DNA of 10,064 bases, from NCBI GenBank assembly GCA_029820875.1, contig JALGUK010000211.1:1-10064 (forward strand), given 5' to 3'. Under the pieces are notes generated by a model, which did no database searches, was not told where the DNA came from, and saw only the letters and a list, made by a program, of their open reading frames with translations. A program made the translations under genes and the position numbers. Source of the stretch: Candidatus Zipacnadia bacterium. Lineage in GTDB: Bacteria; Armatimonadota; UBA5377; JALGUK01. Shown piece after piece: positions 1 through 6,339 of the stretch (its first letter is position 1; every line of letters begins with the position of its first letter).

Positions 1-129
1 GACGGTGAACGCTACCCGGGTGATATTCAACCAGGTGAGTACAGTGTGAACGAGGTTGTGGAAATGCTCCGCAAGCACAAGGACAACCCCGACGCTATTC
101 AGTTCATCGCGGATATGTTAGAGGTTTGA
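1..129 (+). CDS. 3' end of an unrecognised protein-coding gene (partial)
   Basis: The plus-strand frame starting at base 1 is open for 42 codons and ends at TGA 127-129. The visible tail is acidic and charged, with a probable amphipathic helix (VNEVVEMLRKHKDNPDAIQF) and a C-terminal LEV. I do not recognise the family, and the start lies outside the window. It converges on the nuclease gene that ends at 234, leaving a 104-bp gap in which I see no convincing terminator. The reading is supported only by the open frame, the plausible amino-acid composition and the clean stop. Confidence 0.55.
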   Translation, partial: DGERYPGDIQPGEYSVNEVVEMLRKHKDNPDAIQFIADMLEV

Positions 130-233
130 GGAACGCTGCTTGACGGTCGCCGAGAGCACCCGCAATGCCTGGTGCCTGGAGTTGCATTTTCAATCCCGAG
201 CATGTTCCGCGCGTCATCAACTTGGGCATACTC

Positions 234-851
234 CTAATCGGCGCCAGGAAGATTCAGAATGATTGCCACAAGCCGTTTGCGTGCATAGAAAGCCCGACTG
301 GTACTGCCATGTCCGGGGCCCTTTGTCCGCGGCTGTACTAAGACGCCCATTCGGCCGGTCAGAGCATCGAAACCGCGCGTCCGGATAGTTTCTCTAACTT
401 CTTCATAGTCCGTTTTTACTTGTGCGTAAACGTCGGGATCGTCAAGATTGAATTCGCTAACCCTTACCAACTGTGATTCTTTTTCCTCTTTAGACTCGAA
501 CATCCGCGCACAGGCGACGATTTTTTGCAACTTAGCCAGAAGGTGGCTTTTTTCAAATGGCTTTTGCAGTACATGCACAGGGTCAATCATTGTAATAGCC
601 ATCGTTTCCTTGGGAACTATCTTCCCCGTTTTGAGCCGTTTCAGCGGGACTATCTTGAGTTCCCAGGATCCGAAATTAGGGGATTGTGCAGAATTCAGCG
701 GGAGCCCCAAGTATCGTTCAAGAACGTGTCCAGCCCATCCCTTATTAAGCTTGTCCTCTTTCCACATCGTTACGTCAAGCTGATGTGCAAGCGCAACCAG
801 ATCTTGCCCCTCCAGGCGTTTTAAACGTGATACTGCTTCACTTCTTTCCAT
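234..851 (-). CDS. MutH/Sau3AI-family restriction endonuclease (PD-(D/E)xK fold)
   Basis: This 205-residue protein resembles MutH (about 229 residues), the family that includes the GATC-cutting enzymes MutH and Sau3AI. Visible landmarks are [16 protein letters not shown] at about 34-49 (MutH: KRDKGWIGVLLEIWLG), then [13 protein letters not shown] from 59, and a later F-x-x-S-x-L-x-x-KL segment like the one MutH has after its core. E45, E64 and K66 match the MutH active-site Glu, Glu and Lys. The position of the metal-binding Asp (MutH D70) is Asn59, codon AAT, in a loop two residues shorter. I chose ATG 851 because GGGGA lies 5 nt upstream (857-861). An upstream in-frame TTG at 899 would add 16 residues but has no ribosome site. 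The gene overlaps the end of the methyltransferase gene by 14 bp, so the two are probably co-transcribed and translationally coupled. This context favours a restriction enzyme over a mismatch-repair MutH. Whether it still cuts DNA is open because of the Asn. Confidence 0.8.
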   Translation of the reverse strand: MERSEAVSRLKRLEGQDLVALAHQLDVTMWKEDKLNKGWAGHVLERYLGLPLNSAQSPNFGSWELKIVPLKRLKTGKIVPKETMAITMIDPVHVLQKPFEKSHLLAKLQKIVACARMFESKEEKESQLVRVSEFNLDDPDVYAQVKTDYEEVRETIRTRGFDALTGRMGVLVQPRTKGPGHGSTSRAFYARKRLVAIILNLPGAD

Positions 852-1686
852 ACGTGTCCCCGCTGAACAATGTAGCGCGTTTGGCGTTGCATTCGTCAAC
901 TAAGCGGCTTTTCGCAGTAGAGAAAAACTCTTCTTCCTTTTCAATCCCTATGAACTTTCTTCCATGCCTTACAGCCACAACGCCGGTAGTCCCACTCCCC
1001 ATAAATGGGTCAAGAACCAAATCCCCTTCGTTGGTGCTTGCCAATACGACGCGCTCTAAGAGCTCCTCCGGCTTCTGGGTAGGATGTTTGCCGTAGCGTT
1101 TTTCTTCTTTCCGAGGGGTTCCAATCGCCCACACGCTCCGCATCTGTTTGCCTGGAACTTTCAGAATGTCTCTGGAAAATGAGCCGTTCTTCATTATCTC
1201 ATAATTGAATGTGTGTTTCCCCTTCTTCGATTTTCTTGCCCATATTAATGTCTCATGGCTCGCGGTGAAATATCTGCAGGAGAGATTTGGGCTGGCATTG
1301 GGCTTGAACCAGCAAATGTCATTCAGTATATGATAGCCCAATACCTGTAACGCGAACCCACAGGCGTAAATGCTGTGATATGTTCCGGATATCCAAATGG
1401 TTCCATTGGCTTTCAGCACGCGCTTGCATGCTGCAATCCACCGTTTATGAAATTCAAAGTCATTCTCTATCCCCCGGCTCCTATCCCATTTCCCCTTGTT
1501 GACGCTCACCGCCCGTCCGGCATGACAAGTAAAACCGTCATTGGACAAATTGTAAGGCGGATCGGCGAATATCATATCCACGCTCTCAGACGGCAGCGTA
1601 GCCAACACATTGAGGCAGTCACCGAGAAAAACATCACAGTCATCATCAATGCGGACCGGGGTGATTGTTCGTGTGCTTGCCTTCAT
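838..1686 (-). CDS. DpnA-like DNA adenine N6-methyltransferase of an R-M system
   Basis: This 282-residue S-adenosylmethionine-dependent methyltransferase has the motif order of the beta class: catalytic DPPY at 42-45 (motif IV), HPTQKP at 201-206 (motif X region) and DPFMGSGTT at 226-234 (motif I, SAM binding). From memory it follows DpnA, the second methylase of the DpnII system, through much of its length: [40 protein letters not shown] and GSGTTGVV all have close DpnA counterparts. It probably makes N6-methyladenine, and GATC is the likeliest site given DpnA and the adjoining MutH-type nuclease, though specificity is inferred. ATG 1686 is preceded by AGGAAGG (1694-1700 on the plus strand) with 7 nt spacing. 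It is the first gene of the minus-strand pair and overlaps the nuclease gene by 14 bp. GC is low in places (22 of 60 bases at 1201-1260) compared with the flagellar genes, which suggests acquisition by transfer. Confidence 0.9.
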   Translation of the reverse strand: MKASTRTITPVRIDDDCDVFLGDCLNVLATLPSESVDMIFADPPYNLSNDGFTCHAGRAVSVNKGKWDRSRGIENDFEFHKRWIAACKRVLKANGTIWISGTYHSIYACGFALQVLGYHILNDICWFKPNASPNLSCRYFTASHETLIWARKSKKGKHTFNYEIMKNGSFSRDILKVPGKQMRSVWAIGTPRKEEKRYGKHPTQKPEELLERVVLASTNEGDLVLDPFMGSGTTGVVAVRHGRKFIGIEKEEEFFSTAKSRLVDECNAKRATLFSGDTYGKK

Positions 1687-1802
1687 CGAAGCACCTTCCT
1701 GAGAAGCCCGGGTTTCAAGTCAATATCCACCGTGCCTTTCGTCATCAGTCCTACTGGCGAACCCCCGAATCCTTACGCTCTCCAGCGCGCACTTGGTTCT
1801 TC

Positions 1803-1837
1803 CGATAGACTATCGTTCCAGTTGTCCTTATTTAAGG
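1803..1837. repeat. Two adjacent short palindromes, possible operator
   Basis: CGATAG-A-CTATCG at 1803-1815 is a perfect 6-bp inverted repeat around one base. CCTTA-TT-TAAGG at 1826-1837 is a perfect 5-bp inverted repeat around two bases. Their centres are about 22 bp apart, near two helical turns. They lie 117-151 bp upstream of the methyltransferase start. A pair of dyads in a divergent intergenic region could bind a dimeric regulator, but no controller gene is visible and short dyads occur by chance. Confidence 0.3.
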
Positions 1838-1937
1838 TAGCAATCTCAAGATATACCCAAACCCCTTCCCATGTCAAATCCTAACCCTCAGCTCTCCCTG
1901 CCGATTCTTTCCCCTCCCCCTCAAGTTCCCCCGGCAT

Positions 1938-1978
1938 CCGTCCGATAACAATACGGGACAATTTGCATCTTCGGACGG
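1938..1978 (+). repeat. 8-bp inverted repeat upstream of the rpoN reading frame
   Basis: CCGTCCGA (1938-1945) and TCGGACGG (1971-1978) are perfect reverse complements separated by 25 bases. They could form a GC-rich stem with a large loop in a transcript entering rpoN, or be a bipartite protein-binding site. The right arm runs into a G-rich stretch ending in GGGGGCCCC. No U-tract follows, so it is not an intrinsic terminator. Function is unknown. Confidence 0.35.
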
Positions 1979-2019
1979 GGGCCCCTCATGCTCTCAACTT
2001 CCATTGAAGCCCGGAGGCC

Positions 2020-3266
2020 ATGATCCGGGAAGAGCTTGAGCGCAATCCGGCCCTTGAGGCGGAGCCTGCCCAGGAGCGTCCTGAAGATAGCGGCACCACC
2101 CCGCAGCCCTCTTGGGGAATCGAGATCGCAGACCTTCCTATTCGGCCTCGAGCCGCTTCCCAATCCTCCCTTGAACCAGACGAATTCGATCCCATCAGCC
2201 GGCTCTCTGCCGGCACCACCCTCCACGACTATCTTCGTTGGCAGCGCCGCTTGAGGGCGTCCGAAAAGCCCTCCAGATTCTGCAGGAGCTTGACCCTCCG
2301 GGCATTGCCGCCCGCGATTTGCCGGAATGCCTCATGTTGCAGCTTCGCCACCTCGACCCTGACGTCCGCCCGCCTGACTGTGTCGCCGACGTGATTGAAA
2401 ACCTCGGCACTCGCGGTTCGGCTTCTCCGGTGGGCATCGCCCGCCGCGCCGGCATCTCCCCCGAACAAGCCCGGGAGGCCCTCGAGTTCATCCGCACTCG
2501 CCTCGTCCCCTTTCCCGCCCGTTCGCTTCGCACGCCGTGGGGCGAGCCTATAGGCGAGGTCCAGCCGGGAATCGTCCCCGACGCTGTCATCACCCTCGAC
2601 GGTGCCCAAGTCGTCGTTCGCATCCCTCACTCGCAGGCCTTCCACCTGCGGCTCAACAGCGCCTATCGCCGCCTGGCGAGGGCCGTTGAAACCGAAAATG
2701 CCTATGCCCGCTGCCGTTGGCGCACCAGAGAGTGGTTGCACACACATCAGCAGGCGGCCGAATGTGTCGCCAGAGCCAGGAACCTCATCCAGCAGATTCA
2801 GCAGCGTTACCGCACCCTCTGGCAAGTCACAAATGCCGTGGCGAACCGGCAGAAGCCATTCCTGCTGCATGGACCTGACCACTTGCAGCCGCTGACAAAA
2901 AAAGAAATCGCCTGCACCCTTGGTATTCATGAATCCATTGTCTGCCGCGCCACGCGCGGAAAGCACGTGATGCTTCCGTCCGGTGAGGTCGTTAGTTTCG
3001 ATGTTTTCTTCGATGATGCGCTTCCTGTCAAAGCCCGTGTGCGCGGCTTGATCGCCGGCGAAAATCCCGCCCATCCGCTTTCGGATGCCGATATCGCCCG
3101 GAATCTTGCGGCCGACGGCATCACCATCGCTCGCCGCACCGTGACCAAGTACCGCCGCGCTATGCGTATCCCGCCCGCCCGCGACCGCTTGCAGTGGTCA
3201 GCCGTTGGCGGCCCGGTGCGACCGCGTGGATTCTGGCCGTCCGGTACACAAATTGCAGCACGATGA
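2020..3266 (+). pseudogene. rpoN: RNA polymerase sigma-54 factor, disrupted
   Basis: Sigma-54 directs RNA polymerase to -24/-12 promoters and needs an AAA+ activator. Two fragments are visible. Frame 1 from 2020 gives the end of region I (MIREELERNPALE), an acidic linker, and TTLHDYLRWQRR (compare TLQDYLMWQVEL in E. coli). Frame 3 from about 2250 resumes with LEGVRKALQILQELDPPGIA and continues open to TGA 3264-3266. It covers the rest of the core-binding domain, a helix-turn-helix around 2890-3010, and the RpoN box ARRTVTKYR at 3129-3155. Relative to E. coli RpoN about 44 residues, including the GYL motif, are missing at the junction and the frame changes. The N-terminal half of region I, which contacts activators, is not readable in one frame. 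The GGAGG at 2013-2017 is too close to ATG 2020 to serve it. The C-terminus runs about 20 residues past the usual end. A run of seven A at 2897-2903 is crossed in frame, so homopolymer error does not explain the break. Family identity is certain; whether the damage is real is not. Confidence 0.85.
3242..3257 (+). promoter_or_regulatory. Sigma-54 (-24/-12) promoter for the flgB operon
   Basis: CGGTAC-acaaa-TTGCA matches the sigma-54 consensus TGGCAC-N5-TTGCA at 9 of 11 positions, with the invariant GG and GC exactly 10 bp apart. Transcription would start near 3268, about 40 nt before the flgB ATG at 3308. The site lies in the non-conserved 3' tail of rpoN. Flagellar rod and hook operons are commonly sigma-54 dependent in other bacteria. 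No activator-binding site was identified. Confidence 0.75.
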
Positions 3267-3307
3267 CTGCGCTTATGCGTGGAGCTTGCGATAAGGAGTC
3301 AAGCCGG

Positions 3308-3703
3308 ATGCGCCTCTTCTTCGATACGACTATGGCGGTCTCCAAGCAGGCGCTGGATGCCCTTTCGCTTGCCCGGGAGACCATCGCCGACAACATCGCC
3401 AACGTGGACACTCCCGGATTCAAAGCCTCCGAGGTCACATTTCAGGATGAGCTGGCCCGGGCTATTGAAAGGGAGCGTAACGCCCGGCGCTCCCGTACCC
3501 TCTGCGGACGGTTTGCTGTAGACGAGGTACGGCCGCGTGTCGTCAAGCAAACCGGCGTTACAGCCCGCCGCGACGGGAACAACGTCAATATAGACCATGA
3601 GATGGCGGCTCTTGCGAAAACGTCCATCCTTTATACGACCATTGCCCAACTGCTGGCCTCGAAATTCGACATGCTCGCATCCGCGATTCGCTGGGGCGAG
3701 TAA
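3308..3703 (+). CDS. flgB: Flagellar proximal rod protein FlgB
   Basis: FlgB (131 residues here, about 138 in enteric bacteria) forms part of the proximal rod that joins the MS ring to the distal rod in the periplasm. It is exported by the flagellar type III apparatus, and no cleaved signal peptide is seen. The hallmark rod/hook N-terminal motif is NIANVDTPGFKA (about residues 29-40), preceded by the amphipathic helix QALDALSLARETIAD. The C-terminal helix (EMAALAKTSILYTTIAQLLASKF) is the usual FlgB ending that packs in the rod. ATG 3308 is preceded by AAGGAG at 3293-3298, 9 nt upstream; the frame is open further upstream, but that part overlaps rpoN and has no family similarity. It is the first gene after the sigma-54 promoter, and flgC follows after 90 bp. 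Confidence 0.93.
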   Translation: MRLFFDTTMAVSKQALDALSLARETIADNIANVDTPGFKASEVTFQDELARAIERERNARRSRTLCGRFAVDEVRPRVVKQTGVTARRDGNNVNIDHEMAALAKTSILYTTIAQLLASKFDMLASAIRWGE

Positions 3704-3793
3704 GCGCGCGGCCTGCACGGGTGCGTTACGTCGTGGTATTGGTTTTGTCCGTCATTTATGCGCTTTCGGAATTCGTTGAGGAAGGTGCTGCTT

Positions 3794-4234
3794 ATGAACC
3801 TGCTGTGCGCCATCGAAATAAGCGCATCCGGCCTGACCGTCCAGCGGGCTCGGATGGATATCATCGCGGAAAACCTGGCCAACGCCACCACTACTCGCAC
3901 TCCCGAAGGCGGACCTTACCGCCGCAAACGTGTCATCATGGCCGCCGGGTCCGCCTCTCAAGCTCCATTCGCTCTGCCCGATGTCCTAGGCAGCCGCAAT
4001 TCCCATGCGGGAGTGCGCGTCTTGCGCATCGAGGAGGACATGTCCACCCTGCCGCTCGTTTTTGACCCGGGCAATCCCGATGCACGGCCCGACGGATACG
4101 TCCAAATGCCCAACGTCAATCCGGTCGTTGAGCTCGTAGATATGATTTCCGCCACCCGCGCCTATGAGGCCAACGCCGCTGTTGTCTCCGCCATCAAAGA
4201 GATGGCGCAGACGGCCCTTAGGATCGCACGTTGA
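3794..4234 (+). CDS. flgC: Flagellar proximal rod protein FlgC
   Basis: FlgC (146 residues; 134 in E. coli) is the second proximal rod protein. The N-terminal rod motif appears as IEISASGLTVQRARMDIIAENLANATTT. The C-terminal block shows the classic GYVQMPNVNPVVELVDMISA-(T)RAYEAN pattern and ends in a helix (MAQTALRIAR). ATG 3794 is preceded by GAGGAAGG about 8 nt upstream; an in-frame ATG 12 codons earlier (3758) lacks both a ribosome site and similarity. The middle segment is slightly longer than in enteric FlgC. It lies between flgB and fliE, as expected for a flgBC-fliEFGHIJ cluster, and appears intact. Confidence 0.93.
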   Translation: MNLLCAIEISASGLTVQRARMDIIAENLANATTTRTPEGGPYRRKRVIMAAGSASQAPFALPDVLGSRNSHAGVRVLRIEEDMSTLPLVFDPGNPDARPDGYVQMPNVNPVVELVDMISATRAYEANAAVVSAIKEMAQTALRIAR

Positions 4235-4335
4235 CCGCTTTGATGTCCCTTGGAGCTTGTTGACTAGCGTTAATCATCGCGAAAAAGCGCCCGGCGAACG
4301 TTCGACTTGTCTCTGTTACCTCGGAGGTGGCCTCT

Positions 4336-4629
4336 TTGAGAGTTGATACCGTATCCACCCACCAAGCCGTCAAACAGCCCCCCGCTTCACTTGAAACTCA
4401 ACAGTCCTCTATACCCTTTGATGGGCCGCTCGGCGATGCTATTGACCAGGTGAATCAACTGCAACTGGAGGCCGATCGCCAGGCCGAGAACCTCGCACTC
4501 GGTCGCGCCGATAACATCCACGAGGCAGTCATCGCGCTCGAGAAGGCCAACCTCGCCTTGCAATTCACCATCCAGGTGACCAAGAAAGCCCTCGAGGCGT
4601 ACAACGATATCTTGCACATGCAAATCTAA
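4336..4629 (+). CDS. fliE: Flagellar hook-basal body adaptor FliE
   Basis: FliE (97 residues) joins the MS ring to the proximal rod and is among the first proteins exported. The diagnostic C-terminal half is present: ADNIHEAVIALEKANLALQF, then the T-x-x-x-KALEAYNDILHMQI ending typical of FliE. The start is probably TTG 4336, because GGAGGTGG (4323-4330) lies 5 nt upstream. A GTG at 4327 in the same frame overlaps that ribosome site and would add only three residues. The gene sits 101 bp after flgC and 99 bp before the chosen fliF start. No damage is seen. Confidence 0.9.
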   Translation: MRVDTVSTHQAVKQPPASLETQQSSIPFDGPLGDAIDQVNQLQLEADRQAENLALGRADNIHEAVIALEKANLALQFTIQVTKKALEAYNDILHMQI

Positions 4630-4728
4630 CTCAGGCCATACCTTGCACGAGACGAATGCCTCCGCATTTCAACAATAGTCTGTGTGCCTCGCTCGTATTC
4701 CACCGGGCGGCAGGACATCCCCATAGTC

Positions 4729-6114
4729 ATGGTGCCAGCACTAATGGAATCGCAATTCTTGCAATTCTGGTCCAACTTACCCCCCTCGCAGAGAGTTATG
4801 CTGGTCGCAGTGGCTCTCCTTACCGTCATCGGACTTGCTGCCGTCGGCTTCTGGGCCAGCCGACCCGATTACCAGGTCCTCTATACCGGCCTTACTCCCG
4901 AAGATGCCGGGCGGGTAATCGAGTACCTGAAGAAAAACGGCATTCCTCATCGCATTGGTGCCGGCGGCGCGGTTATTGAAGTGCCATCTGAACGTGTCTA
5001 CGAGGCTCGCATGGAGTTGGCTACCCAGGGGCTTCCCACTGGCGGGAACGTGGGCTTTGAACTCTTCGATCGCTCATCCCTGCCGGGCACGGAGTTTACC
5101 AACAATGTCAACTACCAGCGTGCCCTCCAAGGCGAAATGGCACGAACAATAGCACAACTCGACCAGGTTGTAGCCGCACGCGTCCACGTCGTTCTGCCGT
5201 CGCCCAAACTTTACTCGCCGGATGATTCAACTCCCACCGCTTCCGTCGTCTTAAAACTGAAGCCCGGCGCATCCCTCTCCACCGAACAGGTCCAGGGCGT
5301 CACCCACCTGGTCGCCAGCGCCGTCGAAGGTCTCGAGGCCGGAAACGTCACTATCGTGGATACCACTGGCAGAACCCTCGCTGCCGGAGCCGCAAGCCGC
5401 GACGACCCGGGAGCGATGACCGCCGACCAGCTTGCGATTGTAGCGAGGTTTGAACATACCCTCCAGACCCACATCCAGCGTATGCTCGATGCCGCCCTCG
5501 GCCGGTCCAAAAGTATTGTTACGGTCAGGGCGGAGCTTGACTTCGACACCCGGGAGACGATGGAAGAGAAGTACGAGCCGCCTGCCGCGGACAAAGGGTA
5601 TGTTAAACATGAGCAGGTCTCACAGGAAGACTATCAGGGCGCCTCAAGTGGCCCCGCCGGTGCACCGGGTATGGACTCTAATGTACTCGGCGCTGCCTCG
5701 CCCGGGATAACGGCGGGCAATGCCGGAAAATTCTCCAGCACCAACAGAACCGTAGAGTATCAACTCTCCAAGAGTGTTGAGACGATAAGTAGAGCGCCTG
5801 GACAGATAAAACGCCTCTGCGTTGCGGCTATTGTGGATGAGAACGTCTCCTCGGCGCAGATTAAATCCATGAAGATGGCTGCTGCAGAGGATGTCGAGGA
5901 AGACCTCGAAGCCGAAGAAAAGCAAATTATCGCACAGCGGCGCTGGCGGTTTATCATTGCCCTCGCCCGCTATGTTGCCATCGCCCTCATTGGCCTGCTC
6001 ATCTTCAAAGTCGGTGATTCCATCTTGCGCAGAATCCAGACAATAACTCAGCCGCTCCTCGACGATAGCTCAGCCCGAGCAGCCGCCGTCGCAAGCTGTA
6101 TCCCTGCCTCTTGA
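4729..6114 (+). CDS. fliF: Flagellar MS-ring protein FliF, C-terminus lost by frameshift
   Basis: FliF is the inner-membrane ring on which the flagellum is built; its cytoplasmic C-terminus binds FliG. The 461 readable residues show membrane segment 1 at about 23-42, the periplasmic ring-building domain (from YQVLYTGLTPEDA, through EVPSERVYEAR and VNYQRALQGEMARTI, to ARVHVVLPSPKLY), the long variable loop, and membrane segment 2 at about 408-428. After ITQPLLDDSS the frame runs into an unrelated tail and stops at 6112-6114, about 33 residues past membrane segment 2. The real C-terminal segment lies in the next frame (separate entry). The start is uncertain: ATG 4729 or ATG 4744 (MESQFLQFW) fit the family better than GTG 4684, and none has a strong ribosome site. 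As read, the ring could assemble but would lack its FliG-binding tail. Confidence 0.9.
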   Translation: MVPALMESQFLQFWSNLPPSQRVMLVAVALLTVIGLAAVGFWASRPDYQVLYTGLTPEDAGRVIEYLKKNGIPHRIGAGGAVIEVPSERVYEARMELATQGLPTGGNVGFELFDRSSLPGTEFTNNVNYQRALQGEMARTIAQLDQVVAARVHVVLPSPKLYSPDDSTPTASVVLKLKPGASLSTEQVQGVTHLVASAVEGLEAGNVTIVDTTGRTLAAGAASRDDPGAMTADQLAIVARFEHTLQTHIQRMLDAALGRSKSIVTVRAELDFDTRETMEEKYEPPAADKGYVKHEQVSQEDYQGASSGPAGAPGMDSNVLGAASPGITAGNAGKFSSTNRTVEYQLSKSVETISRAPGQIKRLCVAAIVDENVSSAQIKSMKMAAAEDVEEDLEAEEKQIIAQRRWRFIIALARYVAIALIGLLIFKVGDSILRRIQTITQPLLDDSSARAAAVASCIPAS

Positions 6115-6217
6115 CTTCCAGAACGAGCCGGAAAGGGTCGCTCGTCAACTAACTGCTTGGTTGAATGGCTCTGAAAAGCCCAACTCTTCCTCCACGGACA
6201 GTGTCGGCCAGCCGTGA
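6068..6217 (+). pseudogene. fliF: Out-of-frame C-terminal segment of FliF (FliG-binding tail)
   Basis: Frame 2, offset by one base from the fliF frame, reads AQPEQPPSQAVSLPLDFQ and then NEPERVARQLTAWLNG, and ends at TGA 6215-6217. The NPE-x-VA-x-x-L-x-x-WL pattern is the conserved extreme C-terminus of FliF that inserts into the FliG N-terminal domain. It is therefore the missing end of fliF, separated by a net shift of +1 (or loss of two bases) somewhere between about 6060 and 6090. No homopolymer or obvious slippery heptamer is present there. If the frame were restored, about 67 residues would follow membrane segment 2. Confidence 0.8.
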
Positions 6218-6281
6218 ATATAGCCGCGATAGCGCCGGTGAATCCGTCCCGTTGCCGCACGCATCATTGGACCGACAAAAA

Positions 6282-6314
6282 ACTCAAATGCCTGTTCCAC
6301 CGAGGCGTTTGAGT
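6282..6314. other. 11-bp stem hairpin between fliF and fliG
   Basis: ACTCAAATGCC (6282-6292) and GGCGTTTGAGT (6304-6314) pair over 11 bp with one T:G wobble around an 11-base loop. On the minus strand the stem is followed directly by TTTTTTG, the form of an intrinsic terminator, but no minus-strand gene is nearby. On the plus strand it is followed by GTGTCTCTT without a U-tract. In the operon mRNA it could act as an RNA-processing or stability element separating fliF from fliG. It lies 26 bases before the fliG ATG. Confidence 0.5.
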
Positions 6315-6339
6315 GTCTCTTAGAAGGTCGAGATGTCAC

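Larger units (their letters stand above)
1687..2019. other. Intergenic region between the R-M genes and the flagellar operon
   Basis: This stretch of about 333 bp separates the minus-strand methyltransferase from plus-strand rpoN. It should hold the promoters of both units, but I find no convincing -35/-10 pair on either strand. It contains two adjacent short palindromes (1803-1837), an 8-bp inverted repeat (1938-1978) and, from about 1871, what may be the remains of the 5' end of rpoN. An ATG at 1871 begins MSNPNPQLSL but reaches TAA at 1946-1948. An upstream bit reading QLPLKP in another frame (1995-2012) resembles the end of sigma-54 region I. No tRNA or transposon end is visible. Confidence 0.6.

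Noticed and set aside
154..200. Short stem GCACC/GGTGC and AATGC/GCATT with nearby T residues as a terminator after the first gene
   Set aside because: Stems are only 5 bp and the T-tract is not adjacent. A tandem TGCCTGG at 166-179 makes chance pairing likely.
852..899. TTG start at 899 for the MutH-like nuclease
   Set aside because: No ribosome-binding site, and the extra 16 residues lie wholly over the methylase gene. ATG 851 has GGGGA at good spacing.
1955..1967. Possible sigma-54 promoter upstream of rpoN (GG...TTTGCA)
   Set aside because: GG and GC are only 8 bp apart; the spacing must be 10 for a -24/-12 promoter.
2897..2903. Run of seven A in rpoN as a programmed slippery site
   Set aside because: Sigma-54 similarity continues in the same frame on both sides, so no shift is needed here.
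2229..3074. Minus-strand open frame of 281 codons opposite rpoN
   Set aside because: Shadow of the conserved sigma-54 reading frame; no recognisable motifs and no ribosome site was identified.
4634..4647. Possible sigma-54 promoter between fliE and fliF (GGccataccTTGCA)
   Set aside because: GG to GC spacing is 9, one base short, and the upstream half matches poorly.
6313..6339. GTG 6313 or ATG 6333 as the fliG start
   Set aside because: ATG 6333 has a better ribosome site but reads only five codons before TGA. GTG 6313 adds nine residues without similarity. ATG 6340 fits the family start.
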